IMG/VR virus record: IMGVR_UViG_3300017706_002546
Span: 1-57,212 of that record
Reading direction: 5' to 3' (one strand)
Length of the DNA stretch: 57,212 nt
Source: a virus
Part shown: positions 6,896-16,782 of the stretch, piece after piece
Layout: every line of letters begins with the position of its first letter
Position numbering within the stretch: position 1 is the stretch's first letter
Program-made: the position numbers and the translations under genes
Notes under the pieces: model-generated
The model's input: the letters and a program-made list of their open reading frames with translations, nothing else
Database searches by the model: none
What the model was told of the DNA's origin: nothing

Positions 6896-8903
6896 TTTCT
6901 TCTCCTGATGAATTATCTTTGCTCTCAGAAATTAATACAGATTTAACCATTCTACTCATATCATCACCATGTCTCGTCTGCAAACGTTCTAGAGTCGATT
7001 TCATTCGCTGATCAATACTTGCATTATAAACTATCTGTGAATCTAAATATTCGTCAACATTAAAATCTTCTTCTAAAGTTAAATCTTTTGATGACGGAAC
7101 AGAAGGCATGGTAGAATTTATTGATCTTAAAGATACGCTTTTGTTTAAATCATACTTATGCCTTTCTAATCCTGACACACTATCTTTTTTTCTTGTTTTA
7201 CCTAAATTGTTATTTACGCCTGTCGAATTGTAATTAACTTTTCCTACCCTGTCGTCTTCGTAATCTTCTGAATCTTCTTCTAAGACTTCTGAATTTAGTT
7301 CTATTAACTTTTGAACTGTGATTGGGTAATTTTCATCTTCTATTGACTGAGTCTCTGATAGTCCTGGTAAATCAATACCGCCTAAATTTTGATCAGCGCC
7401 AGGAGATGGCCCGCCTGGTGGACCACCTAAACCAGTTATCCCGCCTGAAAATACTGGAGGGCCACCGGACGGATTTTCAGGTCCTTCAAGAGGCGCAAGT
7501 TGCGTAGACTCAATTTCTAAATCAGATAATTTATCAGACTTGAGGCCTTTCTTGATTGATTTAAGGTCATCGTCAGATAGTCTTAAAATATTTTTTTGGA
7601 CCCAAGATCTATCAACAAGCCCAGCAGTTGATAAAGCCTTAGACGCGGCATCAAATCTTTCATTAACAAGTTGCAGTTTTTGTTGCTGTGCAATTGTTGA
7701 GGGATTTGATAACATTAATTTAAAATCTAATAAATCTTCATCGCTAAATCCATTACAGTAAAGATGAACAATCGCGATCTTATTCATTTCTGCGAGAACT
7801 GTCCTTTGTATTCTTGCGATTGTCCTACTAAATCTGATGTCTTCTTGTGATAATGTAGCTTTAGCTCCTAATCCCTCATCATAACCTAAGTAAGCTTTTG
7901 GAATTTTAAGTGCTGCAAACAATTTCTTTTGAATGTATTCCACATCACTTGTTTCGCCTTGAATTGTTTCTCCGCCTAAGGTTTCAATCTTTGTTCCAGT
8001 ATCACCGCCTCGAACAGGAACAAAATAGTCCTCATCAATTGAGAGTGGATTGTATCTTAAGTCAACTCTACCTGTTTGTTTATCAACAATTGATGATCTC
8101 TTTAGTGATGTTTGAGCTTGCTCCATATAGTTTGCAACATCTTCAGGCGGTACATTACCGACATCAATATAAAAAACTCTGCGCCCAGGAGCTCTAACAA
8201 CTCTATGAACTAACATTGCATCTTCTAATAAAATCATTTGCCTCCAGATCCTTCTCGCTGGTTCCAGAACAGATGAACCGTATGGTAAAAATGCATCATT
8301 TCCTAAAAGTCTCATGTGAGAAATTTGCCAATTTTCCAATACTTTGTTACCTTGAGTTACCCACCTGAAGCGAACAGCCATCGGATCTTTAGGGTCAAAG
8401 CCTTCTTCTCTTTCAATTTCAGAGATTGGTAAGGGATAGGCATTAATGACTCCATACTTAGGATGAACATCATTAAATAGAAAATGATCGCCGTATTTAA
8501 CTAAGTTTCTTACCCATGATGACATATTAAATTCAACATTAAGTGTATCATAAAACAGCTCTGTTAAAATCTCTTTTATTTTAGGATTCTCTGAATAAAT
8601 ATGAAGCGTTTTGCCAGACTCATCAGCTGCGACAGATTCTTCGGAATATATATCAAGTGCGCTGGCTATCTCTGGAGTATATTCCATCTCAGAAAAGTCA
8701 GAGTATCTTGCCATTCGATCATATGTACCGTAAGCAGACATTGCATTGCTATACACTTGTGACTGATTTTTTCTAAACGATTCAAAAGCTGATGCTGTGT
8801 ACTTGTCATCAGCTTGTAAAACGTTTCTCTTAATTACAGGCCCGCTTCTAAAAAGTCGTGTAAGCCTTTTAAATAAATTTCTGCTACTATTTTTTTCTGC
8901 CAT
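6879..8903 (-). CDS. 20: Portal vertex protein (T4 gp20-like)
   Basis: This 674-residue protein forms the dodecameric ring at one capsid vertex through which DNA is packaged and to which the tail attaches. The N-terminal two thirds match gp20-type portals: RMARYSDFSEMEYTPEIASA (63-82), ALDIYSEE, YGDHFLFND, then RRIWRQMILLEDAMLVHRVV and RAPGRRVFYIDVGNVPP in the middle, and KIPKAYLGYDEGLGAKATLS before the crown. The C-terminal 200 residues are acidic, Pro/Gly rich and poorly conserved in look, making it longer than T4 gp20 (524 aa). It lies directly after the terminase gene. Confidence 0.97.
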   Translation of the reverse strand: MAEKNSSRNLFKRLTRLFRSGPVIKRNVLQADDKYTASAFESFRKNQSQVYSNAMSAYGTYDRMARYSDFSEMEYTPEIASALDIYSEESVAADESGKTLHIYSENPKIKEILTELFYDTLNVEFNMSSWVRNLVKYGDHFLFNDVHPKYGVINAYPLPISEIEREEGFDPKDPMAVRFRWVTQGNKVLENWQISHMRLLGNDAFLPYGSSVLEPARRIWRQMILLEDAMLVHRVVRAPGRRVFYIDVGNVPPEDVANYMEQAQTSLKRSSIVDKQTGRVDLRYNPLSIDEDYFVPVRGGDTGTKIETLGGETIQGETSDVEYIQKKLFAALKIPKAYLGYDEGLGAKATLSQEDIRFSRTIARIQRTVLAEMNKIAIVHLYCNGFSDEDLLDFKLMLSNPSTIAQQQKLQLVNERFDAASKALSTAGLVDRSWVQKNILRLSDDDLKSIKKGLKSDKLSDLEIESTQLAPLEGPENPSGGPPVFSGGITGLGGPPGGPSPGADQNLGGIDLPGLSETQSIEDENYPITVQKLIELNSEVLEEDSEDYEDDRVGKVNYNSTGVNNNLGKTRKKDSVSGLERHKYDLNKSVSLRSINSTMPSVPSSKDLTLEEDFNVDEYLDSQIVYNASIDQRMKSTLERLQTRHGDDMSRMVKSVLISESKDNSSGEENDEAQ

Positions 8904-8915
8904 TATTCTTCCTTA

Positions 8916-10529
8916 CTAAAGGATCCACCTAAAGTCATTGTCTATTTTACTCTGATTTTTTGTATTTTTAATATCTGTGTTAAATAAATTTCTAGAGTCT
9001 CTGTTTTGTTTTGTGAGACTTGAATAGACACCTATCGGGTTAAAAACAGCACCAGGTGTGTCGTCGTATGTCTTTGAGCTGTGTGCCATTCCTTTTAACA
9101 TCTGATCGTTAAGGAGCTTTGATGTTTTACTATGATCTCCTGAAGCATCAAATAACCACGAACCGATTGCTAGGCTCATGACTAAGTCATCATTATATCC
9201 TCTTTTTGCTCCGGCTTTACCTGAAGATGAAACAGAAAAAACTTTAAGTTCTTCATAGAATCGTGAGGAATAAGAGAGTAATGTTTTATTTCGCAGTACC
9301 TCTTCAAGTTTTGCGAGAATTGTGCTTTTTGTTTTGCCGTTTGTATTAAAACCGACGTTATCAGCAGAGTTACTAGGTGTATAATTACCTATAAAAACAT
9401 CCTTTGACTTTTTTCTGTACATTCTGGGATAATCTAGATCTAAAAGCTTTAATATTGTTGCGTATCCGTAGCTGTTATTTTCAGGGCATATTAATGCCTT
9501 ATTGTACTTTTTACCATAGTGTGAGAGAAGTTCAGCAAATTTATCCGGTCTAATCTTTCCTTTATATTCTGCAACAACTTCAGACTCATCTACATCTATG
9601 ATGTGAAAAGTTGAATAGTCCTTAGCATCTCCTCTTGCTACGTCAGCAGAGATAATGTAACTATGAGAAGAAAGCGGGTGTTTCCAAATCCAGACGCACA
9701 TATCATTTCCTTCACGCATCAAAGGCTTTCTAACATTTTGTCTCACCCATTCGACTGTGTTGTCGTCAAGAAAAGACTCTCCTGACAGTGCAAAGTCACA
9801 CAAAAATTCTTGTGAGATTTGTCTTTTTGACATGTTTGACGTCATGTTGTCAAACCAAGCTTGATCATACTCAGGATTGTCAAACCACATAATCTTAATT
9901 GCGTTAAACTCGTTAAGTCCAGCTTCAGCGTCAGTATAAAGCTTATGATACTGTCCGCCTACACCGTTTGGAGTCGAAAGTATTATAGCCCTACCACCTG
10001 TTGACAAAGTCGGGTAAATACCTGTCCAGATAGTATCAAAATTTCTAACAAAAGCAGCTTCATCAACAATCAATAAAGAAAGAGCTTCTGAACGTCCAGC
10101 GTCTTCAGAAGTTGGAATTGCTTTGATTTGCGAGCCATGATCAAATACAATTTCTTGCTTATTATTTGAAACCATGTTAGGTAAAATAAGCCATTTTGGC
10201 AATGATCTAATCATTGACTTTACTTTGACAATAAAATTTTGTGCAACTTTAAGCTTTGTTGCAATAATCAATATACTTTGTTCTCTCTTAAATAGTGCTA
10301 ACCAAGTTGCGTAAGCAGCAGAAAGCGTTGACAAGCCTTGCTGTCGTGACTTAAGTACGATATTAAATCTGTTGCCTCGAAAGTCATTAATGCAATCTTT
10401 TTGAAAGTCATACATTTTAAACGGTATTAGACCACGTGTAGGATGCTGTATCTTGACATATGTTTCAAAAAAATAGTTTGGATCCTTTCCGCACTTGATT
10501 ATCTCTTGCACTTGAGCTCTTGAAGCCAT
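8916..10529 (-). CDS. 17: Terminase large subunit (T4 gp17-like)
   Basis: This 537-residue packaging motor cuts concatemeric DNA and pumps it through the portal. The ATPase half has a Walker A-like KSRQQGLST (60-68), Walker B LLIVDEA (152-158, Asp156-Glu157) and coupling motif ILSTPNG (184-190). The RNase H-like nuclease half has ISADVARGD (293-301, Asp296), ICPENN (347-352, Glu350) and GYNDDLVMS (444-452, Asp447/448), the expected acidic triad. Its ATG overlaps the stop of the upstream gene as TAATG. Length and gene order before the portal agree with T4-like phages. Confidence 0.97.
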   Translation of the reverse strand: MASRAQVQEIIKCGKDPNYFFETYVKIQHPTRGLIPFKMYDFQKDCINDFRGNRFNIVLKSRQQGLSTLSAAYATWLALFKREQSILIIATKLKVAQNFIVKVKSMIRSLPKWLILPNMVSNNKQEIVFDHGSQIKAIPTSEDAGRSEALSLLIVDEAAFVRNFDTIWTGIYPTLSTGGRAIILSTPNGVGGQYHKLYTDAEAGLNEFNAIKIMWFDNPEYDQAWFDNMTSNMSKRQISQEFLCDFALSGESFLDDNTVEWVRQNVRKPLMREGNDMCVWIWKHPLSSHSYIISADVARGDAKDYSTFHIIDVDESEVVAEYKGKIRPDKFAELLSHYGKKYNKALICPENNSYGYATILKLLDLDYPRMYRKKSKDVFIGNYTPSNSADNVGFNTNGKTKSTILAKLEEVLRNKTLLSYSSRFYEELKVFSVSSSGKAGAKRGYNDDLVMSLAIGSWLFDASGDHSKTSKLLNDQMLKGMAHSSKTYDDTPGAVFNPIGVYSSLTKQNRDSRNLFNTDIKNTKNQSKIDNDFRWIL

Positions 10530-11002
10530 TATGAAACCTCAAAATAAGCTCTTCTATAGATGTAAGCCTGACGTCTTTCTGAATATAAATTAAGATCTTG
10601 CACATCTGTCGATCTTTTATTTTTGTCTTCTTTTGTTTTTAAAGCTCTTCCAGCGTGCTCTTTCTTTTTAAAGTCTCCTTTAAGATCTTTCATGTATCTG
10701 TTAATATGCTGATTTAATTCATTTACGGTGTCGCTAATTACTTGATGTTGTTGTCCGTGCACTCCTAAATTGACAATGCAAAGTGACGTAACGCAAAGAG
10801 TTTCTCCTCCTAAACTAGCTTTTGTTACAACAGAGTTAACAGAACCTGGAGTTTTACAAGTCTTGTATCCTGCTGAGTAGCCTCCGTAGCTAGGGTTTCC
10901 GCCGTTTTCAACTGAATCGTATTCGGTTTGCATTGATGCTTTTCCAAAAGTATCATTAATTAAATTGCCTAGAATGTTTACTTCTTCAAAACTTAGTCCC
11001 AT
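10529..11002 (-). CDS. Hypothetical protein upstream of terminase
   Basis: This 157-residue protein is not one I can assign. It has a short N-terminal helix, a Gly/Ser/Cys-containing middle (about 30-85), a charged helical stretch (100-130) and an Arg/Tyr-rich end (YSERRQAYIYRRAYFEVS). The size and position just ahead of gp17 resemble the small terminase subunit gp16 (164 aa in T4), but the middle does not look like the helical small-terminase fold. It is translationally coupled to the terminase gene. A structural or packaging role is possible. Confidence 0.8.
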   Translation of the reverse strand: MGLSFEEVNILGNLINDTFGKASMQTEYDSVENGGNPSYGGYSAGYKTCKTPGSVNSVVTKASLGGETLCVTSLCIVNLGVHGQQHQVISDTVNELNQHINRYMKDLKGDFKKKEHAGRALKTKEDKNKRSTDVQDLNLYSERRQAYIYRRAYFEVS

Positions 11003-11253
11003 TTTATCTCCTCTGAGTTTAGCTTTTGCTTTAATAATATATAATCACGTAATTTAGTTTTTTCAGGACGCCACCCATTTTTCCAATCTACTCTTCTAGA
11101 TTCAGCAAATGTTAAGTAGCAGTCGTAACAACAATCATATTCTTTGCTTTTTTCAAAATCTTTCTGGGATAGCAATGGATAGCTACACAAGTCGCAATAA
11201 AATTTTTCATTTAGACTTCCATTAACTATCTTAATTTCACGGATAATAGACAT
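10993..11253 (-). CDS. Small zinc-finger-like protein
   Basis: This 86-residue protein has two CxxC pairs: CDLC near residue 21 and CYDC near 42, separated by 18 residues, which suggests one bound zinc. The following TFAESRRVDWKNGWRP-type segment is basic and could touch nucleic acid. The ATG at 11253 has AAAGGTG about nine bases upstream and is preferred over an in-frame start at 11298 inside the preceding gene. It overlaps the end of the Mre11-Rad50 gene by 17 bases. No function can be named. Confidence 0.75.
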   Translation of the reverse strand: MSIIREIKIVNGSLNEKFYCDLCSYPLLSQKDFEKSKEYDCCYDCYLTFAESRRVDWKNGWRPEKTKLRDYILLKQKLNSEEIKWD

Positions 11254-14200
11254 ATGAATCGACACCTTTTCTTTGTATATCAATCGTATTATCAACAATA
11301 TCTTTTATCTGGTCGATGTGAGATATTATCACAATATTTCTAAAGTATTTCTTTAACGATTGAAGTAGTTTACCACAAGATTCTAAGTTTGTTTCATCTA
11401 AAGCACCAAAACCTTCGTCAATCATAAGTATGTTTGTCTTAGGAAGAGTAGAGACATTAATTAGAGCGACTCTAATTGCCAAAGATGCCATCATCTTTTC
11501 CATGCCTGAACCTAACTCCACAATTCTTTTGCTATCCCCGTAATTAATGTATATATCCATCGCATTGCTTTCCAGATCTGCTTCTAGCTCAATTGTAAAA
11601 CCGACAATTCCTTTTAAGATTTTTGATATTTCTTTGTTGATATGAGGTAGCATTGAGTGGATTATTTGAACAGGTATTCCTCTACTTGAAGTTGCCTGTA
11701 TAAATAAATCATATATTTTCAAGTCTTTACTTAATATTTGATATTCTTTCTTTTGGCTAATCAAGATACCTAATTCAGCTTTAACTTTTGCTAAAGCTGT
11801 AATTAACTTTGTTTGTTCTTCGTTTAAGTGCTTAATTTCTCTCTTGATCTTGTCGACACGACTTTCAAGAATTTTGTACGTATCAGACTTGTCTTGATTT
11901 TCATAAAGTGCTAATAAAGACTCGTACTTTTCTTTTAAGTTAGGAAGTTTTTGCCTATTATTTTCTATATCTTTCTCACAAGAGTTAATTCTGACTTTAC
12001 TCTCAGAAATTTCATTAACCATCTGGGATCTTTTTATTACAACTGTGTTGTATTTCTCAATTTGCTCTTCGTAATCTACCTTGTTTAATTTTCTAAAAGC
12101 TACTTGTAGATCATCGATTTTTACTCTAAGCGAGTGTATTTTATCCTGCTGTTTTTCTAAATTTAGCTTGTTTTTGTGAGAGTTTTTTATAAACTTGCAT
12201 TTCGGAAATTTATCTCCACAAGGAACTTCGCTTAAGATACTAACTGACTTTTTAATTGTGTTAAGTTTGGAATTTTCTATTTTTAAATCAGACTTAAAAC
12301 CAATAATAATTCTTTCAATTTCTTTAACAGCATCTCTTTTTTCTTTAATGTCGTCCAAATTGAAACTATCAATAAAAGTCTCAATCTTTTGTAATTTTTG
12401 ATTTTTGTCAAATATCTCTTCATTTATTTTTTCAAGACTTAAAACGCTATTTTTAATTAGATTGCTAACACTTTTGTATTTTTCTCTTGACGTACTAAGA
12501 TCTGACTTAGTGACGTGGTCAATGTTTGTATTTTGGTGCAAATTTTTGACAGCTTCTTCATATAGTTTCCTTAAGCGAATCTCTTCTTTTTTATTACCAT
12601 CAATCTTTTCCTGGTTAGACTGTTCTTTATTCTTTGAATTTGATATTTCTTTATCCCAGTCGAGCTTTTTAAATGTTCCTATTTTTGACTTTAGCGTACT
12701 TGACTCTTTTTTTGCGTACTCATTAAGTTTGTCAAATACAGTCAAATCTAAAAAGTTAGATAAGATATTTTTTCTTGAAGTTGCTTTCTCTTTAATAAAC
12801 GTATTCATTTCGCCTTGTGAAGCTAAGCTTGTCATCATAAAAGATTCAACGTCGCCCAGTTTAGAGCGTATTATTTTTTCTGTTTCTCGTCTTTGTTCAT
12901 CTGTCAAATCTTCAATAACTTCTCCAGACTTATTAAGCTTGTAAAACTTAAGCGTTGTTGGAGCCCAAATTCCTTTCTTTGTTTGTTTTTTCACTGTCTG
13001 GCGAAATATTCTATACGGAACACCGTTTATAGTAATGTCAATTTCTGCCTTACAATTGTTGCGCCTTGTATTTACTATATGGAGGTTTTTAATACTACCC
13101 CTATCTGACGTATTAAAGAGCGAGTATGCAATTGTTCCAATTATTGATGATTTTCCTCTTGCATTTTGACCAAAAATTCCAGTAATCCCAGGTAAGTTTT
13201 CAAAATTTACCAAATTGTCTTCCCTGTAAGAAAAAGTATTTGAAAACTTGATTTTATTAATTGACCATTTTACATTTCTAACGTCATGATCTTTGTCTGT
13301 AATTTCTGACAGTGATCGATCAATCAATTCTTTGATTTGTGTTTTTTCTTCTTTTAACAATCCCTGGTTTTTGTAATAGTCATTAATTAATTCGTAATGT
13401 TTAGCTGGGTCTCTTAAATCAAGCTCGTTCTGAATTGACTCAGTTTTAAGAGTCTCAGATGAAAATTTAGATTCAATTTTAAACACAACTTCTGAAGCTA
13501 ATTTTTGCTTTTGGAGTATTTTCTGTATTTGTTTCGAATCTGCTTGACTTATATAGTTATCTGCTCTAATTCTAAATTTTGAGAGATTTGGGTATTCTTT
13601 GCATTTTGCAACTGTTTTTTTAACAGAGCCTTGCCAGTCGATTGTTACAAACGGATATGCATTTTTGACTGAATGAAAAGATACATCAAAATTATTTTTT
13701 GAACGAATGTCCCAAAACAAAAAACCTTTTTCACCATCTTCTCCAAAGTTTTGCTGAATTGTACTACCTGAGTATGCAATTGTTTTTTTCTCGTTTAAAA
13801 ACTGCATTTTATGAATATCACCTAACATTGCAAAATCATATGACTTAAATAAGTCAATATTATCTTCACCTTCTAGCTGCCAATCAACGTCAGTTAAACT
13901 ACCTCTAATAGCTCCGTGATAAAGACCAATGCTAATGTTTTTAGCATTTGGTTTTGCTTTAAACCAATTTTCTTCATCAAAGCAAGAAAGGACACACCAC
14001 TCAAAACCTGGCGCAAATTCGTAAGTACCTGACTTTTTATATAGAAAAATATTTGGGTTGTTTAAAGCGTTTATTATTGGTGTAATTGCATCTTGTCTGT
14101 CTTTATTTAGTATTAAACCGTCGTGGTTACCGAGAATGACGTGGGTTGGTGCTATTTTTGCTAACTCATTAAACCACCAACATAGACATTGAATTAACTC

Positions 14201-14365
14201 TGGCGATATTCCTTGGGTTTTAGAATGGACAATATCGCCACCTAAATAAATAATATCAGGCTGCAACCTTGTTGCTTTTTCAAACATATCTTTAAAAGCC
14301 AAAATATATTCTTCGTGGCGAGACAAACCTCTCCAATGAATATCGGCAATGTGCAATATTTTCAT
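11237..14365 (-). CDS. Single-chain Mre11-Rad50 (SbcD-SbcC, gp47-gp46) recombination nuclease
   Basis: This 1042-residue protein joins both subunits of the end-processing nuclease. Residues 1-300 are an Mre11/SbcD metallophosphoesterase with DIH (Asp8, His10), GGD (Asp44), GNHD (79-82), H150 and GDIH (182-185). Residues 365-1042 are a Rad50/SbcC ABC ATPase: Walker A FGQNARGKSS (398-407), long coiled coils (550-700 and 730-880) around a hook-like pair Cys716/Cys723, signature ELGSGMEKMM (950-959), Walker B ILMIDEG (979-985) and switch His1016. In T4 these are separate genes 47 and 46; here one open frame covers both with no internal stop. It should resect ends for recombination-dependent replication and possibly degrade host DNA. 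Confidence 0.93.
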   Translation of the reverse strand: MKILHIADIHWRGLSRHEEYILAFKDMFEKATRLQPDIIYLGGDIVHSKTQGISPELIQCLCWWFNELAKIAPTHVILGNHDGLILNKDRQDAITPIINALNNPNIFLYKKSGTYEFAPGFEWCVLSCFDEENWFKAKPNAKNISIGLYHGAIRGSLTDVDWQLEGEDNIDLFKSYDFAMLGDIHKMQFLNEKKTIAYSGSTIQQNFGEDGEKGFLFWDIRSKNNFDVSFHSVKNAYPFVTIDWQGSVKKTVAKCKEYPNLSKFRIRADNYISQADSKQIQKILQKQKLASEVVFKIESKFSSETLKTESIQNELDLRDPAKHYELINDYYKNQGLLKEEKTQIKELIDRSLSEITDKDHDVRNVKWSINKIKFSNTFSYREDNLVNFENLPGITGIFGQNARGKSSIIGTIAYSLFNTSDRGSIKNLHIVNTRRNNCKAEIDITINGVPYRIFRQTVKKQTKKGIWAPTTLKFYKLNKSGEVIEDLTDEQRRETEKIIRSKLGDVESFMMTSLASQGEMNTFIKEKATSRKNILSNFLDLTVFDKLNEYAKKESSTLKSKIGTFKKLDWDKEISNSKNKEQSNQEKIDGNKKEEIRLRKLYEEAVKNLHQNTNIDHVTKSDLSTSREKYKSVSNLIKNSVLSLEKINEEIFDKNQKLQKIETFIDSFNLDDIKEKRDAVKEIERIIIGFKSDLKIENSKLNTIKKSVSILSEVPCGDKFPKCKFIKNSHKNKLNLEKQQDKIHSLRVKIDDLQVAFRKLNKVDYEEQIEKYNTVVIKRSQMVNEISESKVRINSCEKDIENNRQKLPNLKEKYESLLALYENQDKSDTYKILESRVDKIKREIKHLNEEQTKLITALAKVKAELGILISQKKEYQILSKDLKIYDLFIQATSSRGIPVQIIHSMLPHINKEISKILKGIVGFTIELEADLESNAMDIYINYGDSKRIVELGSGMEKMMASLAIRVALINVSTLPKTNILMIDEGFGALDETNLESCGKLLQSLKKYFRNIVIISHIDQIKDIVDNTIDIQRKGVDSYVYYP

Positions 14366-14375
14366 ATGATTTCCT

Positions 14376-15686
14376 TTATTTTAAGCTCATTTCTACAACT
14401 GAGTCGTGTTTATCAGGAGTAAAAGCAAGTTTCCTACCAGGACATAATACCCAGCATCTTTTAGTTTTACAAAGTGGAGGCTTAGGAGCTTCACCATCTG
14501 TGAATATAATGTAACCATCGTAATCAGCTTTGATTTTTCTATGAAATAGTTCAACTGACTCAAAACTAGTCCCACCCGATCTTGTTCTATATGGCTTACT
14601 TATTTTCTTGTTTCTTTTCCAAATATATTTGGATTTATCATCAACAGTTGTGTCAAAATGAAATATTGTGAATGTTGTTCTTTTTGCTAAGTCATTGAGT
14701 GTACTGAAAAAGAGCATAAGTTCAGCATTAGAAACAGATCCACTTTGATCGATATACACAGCAATATTTGAAGTTCTGCCAATCTTTCTACCTGGATGGA
14801 TATACGGGTATTTCCTATTAATCTTTTTAAATGTTCTGCTTTTATTGGCTCTTTGTTTTGTTCCGCAAAAGTAGCGCAATACTGTTTTCCAGTTAACTGT
14901 TTTTATTATTGACGACTTAAGTTTTTCTCTTGTTGGGCTAGAACAATTGCCCCAACCTCTATTCTCTTCAGCACGCTTTACAGCTTCTTCTAGTATTTCA
15001 TTGATTTTTGCGTTAACATAGTCTTCATCACCTTCTGTCAAATCGTCATCAAAGTGATGATCGAATCCGATTCCACCTTTGCCTTGGCAGGTTCCTTCTC
15101 CACCTTCTTTACACTCTCCAGACATTTCGCTTGGCGACGGAGACATTAATTCATTAATAGCATCAACTATATCATCGTTCTGTCTCAGTTGTTCCATATA
15201 CCATTCGGAAGTTTTATCACGAGGTAAAGAGGCAATAAAGTCAGAAAGCTTTTTTCTTTTTTCTTTAAACTCTTCAGGTAGAGATGCTGTCGCTTCTGTC
15301 TCTTTAAAAGCCTCACCTGGGATAAGCCCACCATCAGGTAGCTCTTTTTTAGGAATTGTGCTGTTAATTGCTAAATCAGTTGCTATATTCCAAACCAAAT
15401 GAGGGGTTTGTTTTCTAGACGAAATATGTTTATAAATAATATGATAACACTCATGCTTGAGCAATCCAAAAATTTGTAAAGTTGTTAGTGTTGCCAAAAA
15501 GTCTGGATTGTAATAGAGGACAATACTGCTGCCATCAAACCCAACGCCTGCTGTGGGTATTGAATTTGTTTCTACTTTTCGAAGAGACCTAATTATATCA
15601 GCAAAAAACGGTTCAACAAAAAGAAACTTAAAGAGAACTTCATCAAATTTTTCTTTGCTATAGCTATAAACTTTAAATTCTGTCAT
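14376..15686 (-). CDS. VWA-domain protein with zincin-like N-terminus (DUF2201-type)
   Basis: This 436-residue protein has an N-terminal metallopeptidase-like motif HECYH (78-82) followed by NIATDLAIN (100-108), as in the DUF2201 family, and a C-terminal von Willebrand A domain with the MIDAS motif DQSGS (313-317) and a later GGTSFE segment. A charged, Gly/Cys-containing linker separates them. Such proteins are usually paired with a MoxR ATPase, as here, and are thought to act as metal-dependent adaptors or chaperones; whether the zincin site is an active protease is unknown. I prefer the ATG at 15686 (GGGTGA five bases upstream) to a GTG at 15695 that overlaps the MoxR stop. Confidence 0.85.
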   Translation of the reverse strand: MTEFKVYSYSKEKFDEVLFKFLFVEPFFADIIRSLRKVETNSIPTAGVGFDGSSIVLYYNPDFLATLTTLQIFGLLKHECYHIIYKHISSRKQTPHLVWNIATDLAINSTIPKKELPDGGLIPGEAFKETEATASLPEEFKEKRKKLSDFIASLPRDKTSEWYMEQLRQNDDIVDAINELMSPSPSEMSGECKEGGEGTCQGKGGIGFDHHFDDDLTEGDEDYVNAKINEILEEAVKRAEENRGWGNCSSPTREKLKSSIIKTVNWKTVLRYFCGTKQRANKSRTFKKINRKYPYIHPGRKIGRTSNIAVYIDQSGSVSNAELMLFFSTLNDLAKRTTFTIFHFDTTVDDKSKYIWKRNKKISKPYRTRSGGTSFESVELFHRKIKADYDGYIIFTDGEAPKPPLCKTKRCWVLCPGRKLAFTPDKHDSVVEMSLK

Positions 15687-15691
15687 TAATT

Positions 15692-16753
15692 TCACCCATT
15701 GATAGTTGCGTTAACTTTTAATTGAACTTTTTTACCGATTAACTTATGAAAGAACCTAATATTGTCAACATGCTTTGTGTCTAGTATTAGATACATAAAG
15801 TTGACTAGCATTTCATCTGAGCATTTCTCAGCAAGCTTACAAGCTCTTTGAACCTGGTGAAATTCTAAGTCTTTCTTTTTTGCTAATGTTGCAATTTGCT
15901 TGAACAAGCTATTTTTTTTATCGTTAGATAGATTATCGATTAGCTTAGTAATTAAGCTCTCCTTACTGTACTTATCTAAAACGTCAGTTGCTGAAAAGCT
16001 TGTGTTGTAGTCTTTAAGAAAACTGGCAAAAGCAGTTGCTGTTGCCTCGCCAATAAAGCCTTTTGCAACAGAGAGGAGCAAAGAGTTATAATTGTCGCCA
16101 AGCATATTCATTGGTTTCATATTTGCATATGACAAACTCTGAGAAAGCCTGTGCCACGAAGCAGGATTAGGATAGACAACCCCTGGCGCAAACTCACCTG
16201 TGTGTCGAAGATGAGCAGGAAAACGCTCAATATACTCTATCAGTACATCATCAATTTCTTCTGATTTATGAGCCCATGCTAACCAATCAGAAGTCGTCGG
16301 ATTTAGATCCGACACATAAAATCTTCTAAGTAGAGCCGGATCCATTTCAGTAACTTGATAATCTGATCCTTCATTGACTGCTACATAAACTCGTGTTTCA
16401 GGGTGGAGGTGATTTCCATTTAACTCTCTATCCAAAACTAGCTGAAAAGCACATTGCTGAACTTCAACTGTTGCTCTATTTAACTCATCTAAAAATAAAA
16501 CAACAGGTTCGTTGCATGCACGAACAATCCAATCAACTGGAGCGAATCTTGTCACACTATCTATCAACTCTGGTAAACCAACAATATCACCTTCTGTCAT
16601 ATATGCGAGGCGCTTATCAAGAACTGGGTAGTTAAGTTTTTTAGCAATTTGGTGAACAATATGAGACTTACCAATTCCAGTAGGCCCTTTTGCAAGGACT
16701 GCGATATGAGGTGGTAAAGAAGATACCACATTGATGAATGTTTTAATATCCAT
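15692..16753 (-). CDS. MoxR-family AAA+ ATPase
   Basis: This 353-residue AAA+ ATPase has Walker A GPTGIGKS (23-30), Walker B VLFLDE (85-90), a sensor-1 Asn127 in VYVAVNEGS and an arginine-finger-like LLRRF (141-145). MoxR ATPases remodel or activate partner proteins and are typically encoded next to VWA-domain proteins; the VWA/zincin gene follows at once with overlapping stop and start signals, so the two very probably work as a complex. A TATAAT box lies 30 bp upstream. Confidence 0.9.
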   Translation of the reverse strand: MDIKTFINVVSSLPPHIAVLAKGPTGIGKSHIVHQIAKKLNYPVLDKRLAYMTEGDIVGLPELIDSVTRFAPVDWIVRACNEPVVLFLDELNRATVEVQQCAFQLVLDRELNGNHLHPETRVYVAVNEGSDYQVTEMDPALLRRFYVSDLNPTTSDWLAWAHKSEEIDDVLIEYIERFPAHLRHTGEFAPGVVYPNPASWHRLSQSLSYANMKPMNMLGDNYNSLLLSVAKGFIGEATATAFASFLKDYNTSFSATDVLDKYSKESLITKLIDNLSNDKKNSLFKQIATLAKKKDLEFHQVQRACKLAEKCSDEMLVNFMYLILDTKHVDNIRFFHKLIGKKVQLKVNATING

Positions 16754-16782
16754 TAATTTTCCTTTGTTTAATGTTTAAGTTT

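Noticed and set aside
12405-12944. 179-codon plus-strand frame opposite the Rad50 coiled coil
   Set aside because: Long opposite-strand frames are common opposite Lys/Glu-rich coiled coils; the product is a Ser/Leu/Phe-rich artefact and the minus-strand gene is certain.
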